This document shows positions 12,204-23,433 of a DNA stretch of 64,000 nt, in pieces; the stretch's first letter is position 1, and every line of letters starts with the position of its first letter. This DNA is from Naganishia liquefaciens. Lineage: Eukaryota > Basidiomycota > Tremellomycetes > Filobasidiales > Filobasidiaceae. Location: the NCBI GenBank assembly GCA_013423385.1, contig BLZA01000010.1, positions 62,001 to 126,000 of the forward strand, read 5' to 3'. The notes beneath the pieces are model-generated. The model had not been told where the DNA came from and searched no databases. It was given only the letters and a program-made list of their open reading frames with translations. A program made the position numbers and the translations under genes.

Positions 12204-15200
12204 ATGTCCTCAACTCGCGGTACCTCTCGTCAAACATCAATCACCTCATCTCGCCTTCCAATAGCGTTATCTCCCTCGCCGGGATCCACATCGCTCAGGA
12301 GCTCACCTGTTTCACGTCAGCGATTGCAAGCTGTGAGAGCGGATACCAGAAGGATGGCGGATCACGGGATTTCCGAGGGCGTTGATGCCTTTTCCCTAAA
12401 CACTCTTCTCGCAGAGCTCCCAAAAGCGAAACGAACTGAACGAAGGGCGTGATAATCTTCCAGATGGATCAGAGATGCCTCTGGGGAATCCGTTAACGCT
12501 TCGCCCCAATGACAATCTCACACCCAAGAGATGCAGAATCAGCAACATCGCATCCCGATGCACAATCCTGTAACCTTTGGGAATGGTCTTTACCTCTCCT
12601 CACAGCTCCCCTCGACGTAATAACAACATCCCAGCCATCTCAAGCGGGATTACTCAAGCCGATTTGCTCAATTATGCGAAACGAACCCCTGCACCCGTTC
12701 CGCCAGCAGTATTCATGGAGACAGCACAAGCGGAATCCCCCTACCCGGGACCTCGCGAGTACGGTCTCGCCATCGGAAGCTCCCTCTCGAGCACAAGCGC
12801 GTACAGCATGGTCTCAGCACCGTCGAGACCCTTAGCAGGCTTCCCCCCTCATAGTGACAACAGCTACACCTTCTCCGCCTCGATATCTCCCGCGAAACAA
12901 CCCGAGTCAGCTGATGCCGTCCTGGAACGCTCTCCCACAGCAGATCAAGTCGACTCGACGCCACAGGCTAATCGATACCGCACACCCCGTCGTGCAATAG
13001 CTTCCAGCGAGAGCGACGATTCCAGCATGACCATGACCACGCCGCGAAAGTCGAGGCCGTGCGGGATCTATCATCCTTCGCCGACCAAGAACATCGACGC
13101 TCTGCCTCGCTTACTTGCCAATCCACATGATGGGTTGCGAGAACAGGTGATGGACGGCTCGACATCTGAACTGATCACCGCGCCTCTAACGCTCCGTGCG
13201 CGGGATGTTCGTAAACTCACAGACATCTCCTTTCAGAAGAATCCGACAGATCGTCCTGGAAATAGCCTTGCAGCCAACCATCGCCGCGCGGACTCTGCCG
13301 GAAACGTAGCTCTATCTCTTTTATCCAGGCACTCCAATTCCCCAACTTTCCACAGCCCAATCTCCTCAGCATCACATGCTCATTCCATCCCGCGTCAACC
13401 ATATCTCAGAACCTTGATCCCTGCCAGACATAGCGGTATCTACGCAGCTGTAAATGAGAAGTTCTCGTCTGTTCATGACCACGCGATACCCCTTTAAAAT
13501 GCGAGGAAACCGGGTCCTCGACAAGCACCGGGTCGATGGATTCTTTCGAGCAATCGGTAGTCTGCGAGGCGGGATCTGATGAGTCTGCGGGATCGTGCGA
13601 TACGTTTGTGCCGGGATGGAGTTGTAAGTGGCAGGATTATCGGCATGATCGACAAAGGCCTTATTGACTCTTGGTTTCCAGATGCTCGAAAAGTTGCACT
13701 CGAAGGCAGGCTCATCGCGCCAACCTTGATTGACGACCGAGGAACGTTGACGCCCTTGATCGACAGCGTCTTGCTCACGCCTCCCACGCACCCAGACGAT
13801 CAAACTTCAGTTCCAGCTCAGACCAGATTGACGCAGGAGCCCAAACCCCTGCTGCACGGACTTGGACTGAACATTTCTCTGGAAGAAACCATCGACTTGA
13901 CCATCTTTCGAAGATAGACCGCAGCGATATGGCAACGATCTTTCCGCCACACAGCAGACTTTTATCACGTCTTGAATCAGTACGGCGAGATCGAGGTGAA
14001 GCGCCAAGAAGCGATATGGCGCCTCTTTTCCTCAGGACAAAGCTTTGTGCAGAGGCTACAGCAACAACTCGCGACCGTGGATTTGCAGCTCGAACGAATC
14101 ATGGCCGTTCGCCATGCGCACACCAGGACTGCCGCTCTTCCACGCGTCAGACGGATTCTCGCAGAGACCATCCAAATTCATACTTCATTCCCACAAAAAT
14201 TGCTTAACATTCTGCACGAGCAGTCTCCGTAAGCCATTCGGTTCGCACGCGTAATGAGCGATGAACTACCTGTGCTTCTGAGGAGCTTGCCTTATATCAT
14301 GAACAGTGTGAAGATTGCCTCGATCGCCGGTGACGATGGCGGAAAGGGCATCGACGACGCATTAATGACGGCGGATCCAAGGCCTACGTTGTGAGAAATC
14401 ACACCGGGCTCAGATACCTGCGGCGGAGTCCTCGCTTATTCCCCGCTGATCAAGGTGTGTCCAGTCTCCTTGTGGCGCTCAATTACCTTACCCACATTTC
14501 ACACTTTCATAGACTGTAGCGGACTTTACGCCCTGGTCGCATCCCGACAGAGCCGATACCCAGACGCTCGCGCAAAAGATGGACGACATGTCTCACCACA
14601 TCTGTACCGTGCTGGAGGAAGAAGACCTTTCCGACGAGCTCTTCCGAGGCGATTGCGTGCTTCGCAATGTGCCTAATAAATTCCACTCCACCAGGAACGC
14701 ACGTCGACTGATTATGCACTGTGATGTAGGGGAACTTGTTTTGCACCCCAGGAGAGTTGGATTCGAAATTCGTGTCGTGCCGATTTTCAGCGATCTTCAA
14801 ACTGGGACTGTACGGATTCATACGGGCGGATCTACTTCCGCTTCAGTATCGCTGCTGCCTTACTCTCTTCGTGACAGCTTGATCCCACGCGTTCCCCATA
14901 TCTTCCTTATCAGCGACTCCGTATGCTTTGCGCATCGCACCCCGCATTTCTCACCTGCAGGCGTCATTCGCGAGGGCATCCGAATGGACAACAAAGAGAT
15001 GTGGTATATCGACAGTACCATCGGAATTCTGCACCCGATGGCCATTGGACAGACTGCCTATCCAGACCTCCCTCACGTACTGGTCCTACAAGCGACACCT
15101 GCCGTCAAGGCGACAACACTCCAAGCTGATTTGCTACCTTCGAAGATAACGCCCGCTCACAACACCAGCGTTGTCTCTTTAGTTCCTGCTTGTGCCGGAG

Positions 15201-15409
15201 ATCATCAACAATTGATACAGCTTGAAGACGCTCTGAAGACGTCAATGTCAAAGCAGAATGGTAAAACGCCACTTATCCAATCTCGACCTACTGCCACAGA
15301 TCTCGATCGACTGCATCGGTCTTTTGGATTCTGGCAGGAAAGACTCAATGATGTCGCGACCTCAACGCCAAGCCCTCCAATGCAAGCTCGAACGGCATAC
15401 TCTCTCTGA
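12204..15409 (+). CDS. RhoGEF-like protein with DH and PH-like segments
   Basis: Rho guanine-nucleotide exchange factors activate Rho-type GTPases through a DH domain followed by PH. Start at ATG 12204 gives a Ser/Thr-rich disordered N-terminus of over 350 residues. A first intron, gtgaga to tctcgcag, ends before 12420. Near 13,990 the segment KRQEAIWRLFSSGQSFVQRL matches the opening helix of fungal DH domains. A 58-nt intron (14455-14512) joins LAYSPLIK to TVADFTPWSHPDRAD, resembling the late DH helix (RYPLLLKAVLKHTP..DHPD). RVPHIFLISDSVCFAH near 14,890 resembles a PH strand. The stop is at 15407. Oddities: the usual QRxPRY signature is not in this frame, although RRSPRLFP lies in the next frame, and a possible intron at 12570-12605 is only 36 nt. 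It is a diverged or partly decayed RhoGEF. Internal joints around 13.45-13.92 kb are uncertain. Confidence 0.5.
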
Positions 15410-15694
15410 ATGCGAGATAAAAAAATATGCTCCCGCTGCACGCGGGTAGCCACTGGATTCGCCGCAGATCATATGATCTCTTGAAGCCTTGTAGCAAAGT
15501 CATGCGGATCAGCGGCGTCAAATCGTCGACGTGCGATAATTTCCGCTCTAACGATCCTCCATCTTGTTGAGCGCCGGGGTTTCTGCGTTCCGCGCGATTC
15601 GCATGCAGAGTTTCGCTTTTTTTGGTCTTGAGTACCTTTTCGACAATGCAAAATATCCTTCTGACATCTATTAATCGATCATACAAGATATCCC

Positions 15695-18439
15695 CTAATG
15701 TCCGAAATGTGTCGCGCAGTATGGCGATTTGGCTCGAATGGTCTTGCCCTTGTAGTAAAGGAGGAATGGAATCGGCAGCAAAAAGCAAGAGAGGAAAGCG
15801 AGCAAGCAAAGTGCCCATTGGTTTCCGAGTTTCTTAAACATTTGACTTGCAACTGTATGAGATCGGAAGATATGATCAATCACGCAAATCATGCGAGATG
15901 TTCGGAGAAACTTACAGAGCGGGAAGGCGGCGCCGATGATGTTTCGCACAAAGACTACCCCTCCCAACGCGCTTGCCTGTTCGAAAAGCGTGAGTCGAAC
16001 AGCAGAGCCTCATTGAGACATAACCTACAGCGTAATGACCATAAGAATCGACGATGCCGTTCAAAATCGCTCCTATGATATGATAGCTAATGGCAAGCGG
16101 TTTCAGCATGCGATAAACAACGGGGATAAGGATGCTTACAAGCCAAAGCCGAAACAGGCGAATCCAATCTTCAAGAACTCGGGTTAGTCGGGAATGAAGC
16201 GTTGTACTGGCGCATACTTACTAGGGGCGCAATGAATGGAATGTAGCTGTAGCTTGTCCAAGCGGCGATAAAAAGTCCAATGGGAAGGAAGAAGGTTGCC
16301 CAAAGGGAAGACCACCATCTAGCCTCGGGACTTGGGTAGCCCAGACGCGCAGAGATCCGGTGGTAGGCATGTTCCTGCAGTGGCTGCGAGAAGAAGCCCC
16401 TGTTGAAGGTAAGGTAGAGTCAGTGGGAACGAACAGGTGTGCAGGAGGGTGCACTGACAAAAATCCACCGACAACATAGGCCAGGAAAGTCAGGTTGACC
16501 ACGCCCGAGCTGAAAAAAGGCAAAACAGTCATATCGGTCAACCTTGATATAATGGCAGTCGTTCTTTTGACGTACTGGCTCCAGTTGTGCCCATCGTTGC
16601 CCTCTCCAAAGACGAGCGGGAAAGCTTCATTCGAAAGGAAAATCATGCCATATGCGAAGCTGCGACAGTCGACTCAGCACTAAAAAGATTATGCTCTCCA
16701 CTCCGACTTACCCATTGATTCCGGCACTAAGGTAAGTGATAGGCTCCGTCATCAGGAAGACAAACGGTCGGACCATGGCGGTCTTCCAGAGGTATGACGG
16801 CTTCTTCTTGTCCAATTCATGCTCAGCATAAATATTCTCCAGACCTGTCGCTTTGCGGAGGGCGTTCGCTTTGCGGGTCATGACTTCGAGCGCAATGTCA
16901 ACTCGGTCATCTCACTTGCATTATTGAACTGGGCGTAAAACTTACTGATGGCTGTAGACCGCAGGAACGAAAAAGTAAGTGCCTTGGTTCGGACCGACGT
17001 GAACAATACTTACTATCTCGAGTCTCAGGTAGCAAAAGCAAAATCACAAACCAGTGGAAGCCGAAGAGACCAAGCTGTCCGAGAATTAGTTGGCTGGATA
17101 TAGGCGATATGGATGTCGGCTCACGAAGAACCAAAAGAGGTTGAATTCTCCTACGTTCTGGGTGAAAAAACCGCACACCGCATTCCCGACTGGTGGACCG
17201 ATAACACTTGACAACGTGTAAATGCCTAATCCTCACGTCAGAGGGTTTTGAATCCAACGGCGTTTAAGATGAACTGACCGACGGCAAATCCGCCTTCCGC
17301 AATACCAAAGCAATCATGCACAACACCACCAGTGTTGGCTAACGGAGCTCTATCGTGAAGGCGAAAGTATATGGTCAGCTTCACAGCATGAGCTGTGCCA
17401 AGCGGAGTACGCACGATCCCGCAAAACCCTGGATGTATCGGCAGACGAGCACCGTTGCAATATTCGGCGGGATCGCGAGCTGTGGAAAGCCATCAGATTG
17501 ACGCAAATGTGGTTCAAAAGGACAAGGCTTACGGGTATCTGGAAGATGGTAAAGACAGCCCAGGACACCAAATATACAATCTTTCGTCCGAAAAATTCAC
17601 TGATAGAAGGAAACATGTCAGCACTCCAGCATTGCCCGCTTTGAGTTGCCTCTTCTTCGAATGTTCACCTCAGAGGAGCGACCGTCATCGGACCTGACGC
17701 AGAATTTGCTCAGCTGGGAACTGCAAGCGATAACACGCGGAGCGGCTTACCGGTTGCGAATCCGAGCTTAAAGCAGTGTTCCGAACCCATTTCAGCGGAG
17801 GCTGTCGAAACGCAAGATTGTCAAGATACTGACCAGATATAAACTCAACCCCAGTGTTCCGACCTCACTCGACACCCCAAACTTGTCTTCGATCTCCGAT
17901 ACACCTGTTGAATAACCACTTGCGCAGAGACACCTATGGCGGACGTGACGAGCGATAAGAGCCTGCCGCGGTGGAGTATAGACAGAAAAGCGGAAGATCG
18001 CTTACACGAGGATATTCAACCAACTCGCCAATGCGACAACCCCATACCGCTTCCAATTTGGCCAGTTCCTCGGATTCTGGGCATCACTCCTCGTACTCCG
18101 AACCAAGTAATTGCCTTCTTCATCCTGATGCGTGAGGTAGACATGTTCCTTCTCCAACGCATGGAAGAGGTCGGGATTGGTGTGCTCAAGCTGTATGTGG
18201 GATTTGCCTGTTTTGGCCTCCGGATCGAGCGAGGGCTCCACTACGGGCCCGGTGGTTGTGACCGGTAGCTTTTCGTTGAAGGGGCCGCGTTCAATGGAGG
18301 AAATGTTGGGGTCGTCGGGGATGGGTGACTTTGTGCGCGGGACTCCGCCCGTGATGGAGGATTTGGGTTCGAGGTCGGCGAGACCATGATGGGTATTGCC
18401 GTCTTCCACGGCTGTCAGACTTGGTGAGGGCGGCGACAT
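15695..18439 (-). CDS. MFS transporter, DHA1 (drug/polyamine:H+ antiporter) type
   Basis: Twelve-helix proton antiporter of the plasma membrane, of the fungal family that includes polyamine and multidrug exporters. Exon 1 (ATG 18439) encodes a roughly 120-residue cytosolic tail ending in DAQNPRNWPNWKRYGVVALA, the typical lead-in to helix 1. Following exons give CASGYSTGVSEIEDKFGV and GTLGLSLY (helices 1-2), then SEFFGRKIVYLVSWAVFTIF, which is the signature between helices 2 and 3. The C-terminal exons give GGVVFVRNIIGAAFPL and QWALCLLAFLSCFLLPIPF, the last helices, then KGKTIRAKSPY and a stop at 15695-15697. There are many short introns. Substrate cannot be told from sequence. It is convergent with the RhoGEF-like gene, with 285 bp between stops. 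Confidence 0.85.
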
Positions 18440-19845
18440 TTTATATGTCGTACTGATTGTCGCAATGATGTGAACAACTTGAGAGATTGAGTAGAGCCTT
18501 GGATATGTATACTGCTATCTTGTAGGTCGTGGGGCTCTTCCTTGCTCGTCGCAGGGATTGATAACCAGTGTGTTCAGACCGTCATCTGATTGGGGCCTCG
18601 TTGCAATAGATTAAAAACTGCAACGAGACGGATGGATGCGACGTTAGCTCTTTATGGGACCCAGGATATTTCGAATTTGCGATATCATGAAGAATGGCCC
18701 CACAGACTTTTATGACATAGCCCTTACGCATTGCCCTTCTTCAAACTTAACTCATCGGTGTCGACCGAATGCCCTGCGGTCAGAAGTAGGAGGCCACAAG
18801 CTCCCTTATTGACTTGGCGATCTCGGGGGACTAGTTGTGAGGCCGAGATCCCCCGCTAGCCTCCATCCTTGGTATATCTAATCGATTCCAACGAGACGAA
18901 ACTCTGGTCGTCGGGAATGAAGGGCACTCGTCGTCGTCGCTCCAACATTTCCCTCCACTTCGAGGTTTGATCAGTATTCGGCAGGGCTATATATAGATTG
19001 GGGGATGACCGGCTCGGCTTTTTCGGCTCGATTACATGTTCGGGAGTATTCAGCTGAGTATTTTTGATTCAATTCGACTTCATGTGCTTCTCATCTCGGA
19101 ACGAACTTCGGATCGGACCGCTCGGCTTTATTGCCAGTCGAGCGCATCTCCAGGTGGAATTCGCTTGATTCGCCTGCTACAATCGTTTTGCCTCTTCACG
19201 GGGAAAGCGAGACGGTGTCAGCAGCACAGCCGGCAAAAGGGCCCGCGGTAGCTGCGGTCGAGATTACGGTGGAAATAAGAGTGGAACTCGTACTCGACAC
19301 GAAGCAGGGGATAGTCATGGATATAGCCCTACTCTCCGGAGTTTCGGCTGACATGACCCCATCCAGCTTTCAATACTTCTTGGAGGCGCTTTCATTGCGA
19401 GCGGCGTAGAAGGCTTGGCGCTGTTGCCAATGAGGCATGTCTTTGATGGAAAAGAAAACTTGAGGCTGCGACGGCCGGGCAAGATGTTTATGCATGTAAT
19501 GAATGAACATCCTCTGTTCTTTGCCCCCTTAAGATGTTCCGAGCCCGACTGACAGGTCAACTGGCGATCCCAACATCCGTTTTAGCGAGTGCCACCGACA
19601 AATCAAGTCGAAATCCCAGCCTCCGCAATGGCTTCCCTTCAGAAGCCCCTTCTTATCGTCTTGCATTCCTTTCCAGTCGTGGAGTTAGCTGGCATGATAT
19701 TTAAAGGAAGCGCAATGCTGTGTTTTCGCATTGCAAACTAGAATCACGATTTAAGGCTCGAGCCGGAACAGTGCTATCGCTCGTGACTGGACTGGAGCCA
19801 TACATTTTCCCGCTTGGTATCTTTCTCAGATACTACCCTGGAGTG
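18440..19845. other. Long intergenic stretch with a possible small gene
   Basis: 1.4 kb between the divergent MFS gene and an orphan gene. It must hold both promoters. A strong TATA-like box lies at 18987-18996, about 40 bp before an ATG at 19036 that opens a 71-codon frame. A second frame, 19131-19409, is open for 92 codons. Neither product is recognised, and I do not call a gene here. Confidence 0.4.
18987..18996 (+). promoter_or_regulatory. TATA-like box
   Basis: The sequence CTATATATAG stands in a GC-richer context about 40 bp before ATG 19036. Spacing suits a core promoter for a small + strand transcript. No other support. Confidence 0.3.
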
Positions 19846-20744
19846 ATGAGAGCGGAAACGATCATGACAGAGCTGGAGAGGAGTGCCATTACCGACTCCG
19901 AGTATCTAAGCAGCATTCAAAAGAGGCCCCTTACTCCCGAGTGGGGCAGTCACTCTTATTGGCCGTTTACCACAGAAAAGGAATCGACAGCTCCAAACAG
20001 CGCTTCCGCCATCCAGACTGAAAGCATCCCACGCTTCAGCTTCGATTCCTCCAACCCCCATCCCGATGGGGAAATCCGCTTCATGAGGGTAGTGCCCGGC
20101 GAAAATCTCGAACGCCTAAGTGACATGAGGGGGTCAATCGCGACCGATGCAAGTTCAGGAGGAGTCGGTAAGTAGAATCGGTAAAGGCGAAGATGCTTGG
20201 TGGCGGAAAGTTTTCTGTTGCGAGCTTCTACTTGCTTTGGTTCAGTAAGAGCTGACAGGACCATCTACGTGGCACACAGATGATTCAGACTTTATTCCCG
20301 TGGACCTCACTGCATTTGCTGGCGGGCACGATCCTCAACAACATCCTATGCGTCCTGATACGACAGATTCTCAAGCTGCGACGGAGGAAAGGAAACATCG
20401 GCGTAAGTTGATCCCGTGGATGAGCAACACAGTCGCAGATCTCTTCAGTGTTTGTGTCGATTCCCTCAACGACAGACGTACTCACAGTTGTTCTTCCAGG
20501 CTTCAGCTTTGAGTCTGAATGTGCATCTGCGTTTGGGGAGCGCACGAGCTCAGCAGCGTCTAGCAATTCATCCTCGGAAGGACTTACTTCGAGGACCGAC
20601 CTGAACCAAGGTAAGGGTCCTTATGGAAGAGTGCCCCAGAAAGAGTCCAAGAAAAAACGTGTAAGTCACAAAGCCAAGGAGTGTTCGAAATATGGCCGTT
20701 CATCTTTCGATTCTGCTAGTTTAAATTTCTGGAAGGGTGGTTGA
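19846..20744 (+). CDS. Unknown Ser-rich protein, three exons
   Basis: Not recognised. ATG 19846 (or the in-frame ATG 19864) opens exon 1, which ends at GTCG before a GTAAGT donor near 20168. Exon 2 starts after CACACAG near 20280 and reads DDSDFIPVDLTAFAGG in phase. It ends at 20402 before GTAAGT. Exon 3 starts at 20500 after CTTCCAG and reads FSFESECASAFGERTSSAAS in phase. Two consecutive phase-compatible introns argue for a real gene. The product is about 240 residues, hydrophilic, Ser- and Glu-rich, with a basic lysine patch (KESKKKRVSHK) near the end that could be a nuclear signal. There is no membrane segment. Further GTAAG donors near 20,610 and 20,660 leave the true 3' end open. Confidence 0.5.
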
Positions 20745-21357
20745 TGCGGAAGTTACCCGAGGGAAACTGCGATGATGCATCAGAACGCCATCCCTCAGAG
20801 CGGGCTCGGAGTAGCGAATGATCCATCTAGGAGAGCTTGAAGGGGACTAGCAAGTACGGATAAGGAGCTTTCTCGCTTGATCAGGTGGTGAAATAGTCCC
20901 CACTTGACCAGTGTTCACCTCGGAATATTTGCCTTAGTAGACTTCGTTCAACTCTCTGCGGAAGAAACATGCTGCGAGTCATCTCGACAGTAGGAGATGA
21001 ATGTAACACTAAGTCCTGTTGATATGAATCTAAACGTTCCCACCGGATTTGCATAGAGTTCGTTCTGCACGCCTCCTGAGTTCCGGTTAGAGAGGTCACA
21101 TCGCTACCAAGTCTCTTTCTGACGCTAGGATCCAGCACGAATGCGAAATCTGGCAATGGTGTAAGACAAGATTGAATCGACGAGTCCGCCTCCGTAATCG
21201 CTCTGCCTATCCGACTCACGACCTCACGAGAACTCACTGTCAACAGGTTCATAGGTCCAAGTTGCAGTGGCGAATCCTCTTCGGCGGCCGATGACGAACG
21301 CCGATCAGACTGCTCAACCTTGTTTGCGCGACAACTCGACAACTTCGAGCACAGACC
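20745..21357. other. Intergenic stretch upstream of dsc3
   Basis: Holds the dsc3 promoter and the 3' end of the orphan gene. Long minus-strand open frames (20881-21435 and 21249-22040) run through it, but they are antisense to dsc3 exon 1 and resemble no family. Nothing else is seen. Confidence 0.4.
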
Positions 21358-23120
21358 ATGTCCTCCCTGCCTGTCCAAAGCAACAGGCCTTTCTCTCTTC
21401 CAAACATGTCGACCCAGCCACTCCTCCCAACCCACCGCCCATCACGTCGTCTCTCCTCTGGCAAGGGCAAAGGCAAGGGCAAAGCCCCCGCGCGCACCGC
21501 TTCATCCGATGACGACTCGTCCGATCCCCGTCCATTGCGGACGCGCGGGGCTTTTATGGCGTATGATTCGGAAGAAGAGCCGCAACAGGAAGAAGAGGAG
21601 AAGGGGAGGTGTGTGACGGTGCGGTTTACAGGTGACCAGGAGGCGGGTGGTGGAGGGGATTTGGACGTTTGGGTTGAGGAAGGGGAGAGCGTGGGGAGTG
21701 TCAAGGACAAGGTGAGTTTTCCAAGCTTTGCGTACGACCTTTCTTTCGACGAAAAAGGCTTGGTTGAATGAAAGCGTCGGAACTGTGCAACATCTTTTGC
21801 CCCGGTATCGCATATACGAGCGAACTTGGCAACCGGCCACAGGGAGGAACTCGTGCGAACGCGCTCTTTCGGGACAGCTATGCTGCGAGAGTCGCGGCGA
21901 AAGACCCATGCTGGGACAGGAGTGACACGTTGACTATTGCAGCGATCGAGAGAACTTTCGGAAACGACATGAACTACATCGTTAGTATTGATAAGCGCTG
22001 ACGTTCTTATCCCGACAGCTCCGTGTTCTTCGGCCATCATTGCAATCCCATACCCTTCGATTCATCCACTCCGGTCGTCTTCTCACTGATGGCATCCTCC
22101 TCCTACCTTGGCTCCGCTCGCTCGAACATCGCTTACAAGCCCGTCAAGAAGCCGAGGATATGGGTATCGCCGGCGTCGTGCGGGGACTCGCTGGGGAAGT
22201 CGAGGATGAGTTGGCAGGTAACAAGGGAAAGGGAAAGGCCAAAGAAGAGAAGGTGTGGCTGCATTGCGTTGTTGGTGCAAAGGCAGAGGATCGAACAGCT
22301 GATGAGCCGGAAACACCGTCAGAAGAGGTAAGTCATCTCTCCGTTATTTTTAATCAAGGCTGATACCGTCAAGGTCCCTCCGCCGAATCGGCGCGGCTTT
22401 GATTCCCTCCTGGACGCTGGGTTCACACCGCAAGAAGTTGCCGCTATGCGTCGGGAATTCTACCTATCCCGTGGGCAAGAGGTTCCCGATGAATTCACTG
22501 CTGGCGCTACGGGTGGAGCGGGCGGGGATGCGTACGAGGAGCATGTCAGGGCGCTGGAGGAGCAGTGGATTGAGGGAGACCTGAACAATGACACCGCTCA
22601 GAGTACGCATCCTCGGCTATTGATCTGCGACGTCGCGCGCTCACTTTCCACCTGATTCGCAGCCGTCAACGAAGGCCTCTACTCGTCCATCCTTCATGGC
22701 ATTCTGATAGGCTTCCTCCTCCCCCTCTTACCCTGGTTCTTCTTCCGTGAAATGCCCTCTCCCAACTTTTTCGATCCGCTCGAGGGGCCTGATGCGCCAC
22801 CTTCACGGTTGACCGCAGAGCAAGACCGGACCCAGGGCGATGAAGGTGGAGGACCAGGTACAGCCGCGGAAAATGACACGATCGCGGGGAGGGAGGCACA
22901 GGCGGAGCCGATGACGGCCGCTAGTATGTTTGGGCTTCGAGGAATGCCAGGCGGCGATTGGCGTACGGGAGTGGTATTTGGGCAACGTACACAGGTCAGT
23001 GTGACTGATAGCCTCGTCCACCGGGGGGAGACTGATCGGAATCCTTGCATTGCTAGATGGCGATTTTGATTGGCACGGTGCTCAATGTTGGTTTTGCGGG
23101 TCTCCGGTTTCTCGCCTAGG
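21358..23120 (+). CDS. dsc3: Dsc3, subunit of the Dsc/Tul1 membrane E3 ubiquitin ligase
   Basis: Dsc3 is a membrane subunit of the Golgi/endosome Dsc E3 ligase, which in fungi activates SREBP and degrades membrane proteins. Five exons were read in phase: 21358-21711, 22019-22327, 22374-22602, 22663-22994 and 23058-23120. After a low-complexity N-terminus come two halves of the ubiquitin-like domain: CVTVRFTGDQE with VEEGESVGSVKDK, then LRVLRPSLQSHTLRFIHSGR. Exon 3 carries the DUF2407 C-terminal hallmark: GFDSLLDAGFTPQEVAAMRR and EEHVRALEEQWIEGD. Exon 4 has a hydrophobic helix (ILIGFLLPLLPWFFF) and exon 5 a second (MAILIGTVLNVGFAGLRFLA). Intron 1 is 307 nt, far longer than the others. Confidence 0.88.
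21712..22018 (+). other. Long intron 1 of dsc3
   Basis: It runs from GTGAGT at 21712 to CCCGACAG, with a CTGAC branch point just upstream of the acceptor. Both flanking exons lie inside the ubiquitin-like domain and join in phase. At 307 nt it is about six times the usual size here. It contains a 77-codon open frame (21768-22001) of no known family. No box C/D or tRNA-like structure was evident by eye. Confidence 0.7.
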
Positions 23121-23433
23121 ACGGAAATTTGGGTTTGTTGAATCGTTGTATATGCAAATCGGAAAGGGATGCGGGCGTCCCAGAAGCGAATGGCAATCAG
23201 ACCTCTTCGTGTCTTGACAACAATCTATGAGATAAAGTGGAGGTATGTCGAGGCTGGGTAGACGGGCGTGTACACAGTTCGGGCGTGAGGCATAGGTACA
23301 CTAGTCGTGGAAAGAGTACCTTGTATCCGACATTATGGTACAATCATGAAAATTCTATGATTTACCCCATCTCTATCTTATCGATCCCGATTTGGATTCT
23401 TCGCTTTTATTTACAGCTGCCAATGCCGAACCT

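Noticed and set aside
21249-22040. 263-codon minus-strand frame opposite dsc3
   Set aside because: It is antisense to Dsc3 exons whose ubiquitin-like and DUF2407 signatures are clear; composition is a mirror of the GC-rich sense strand.
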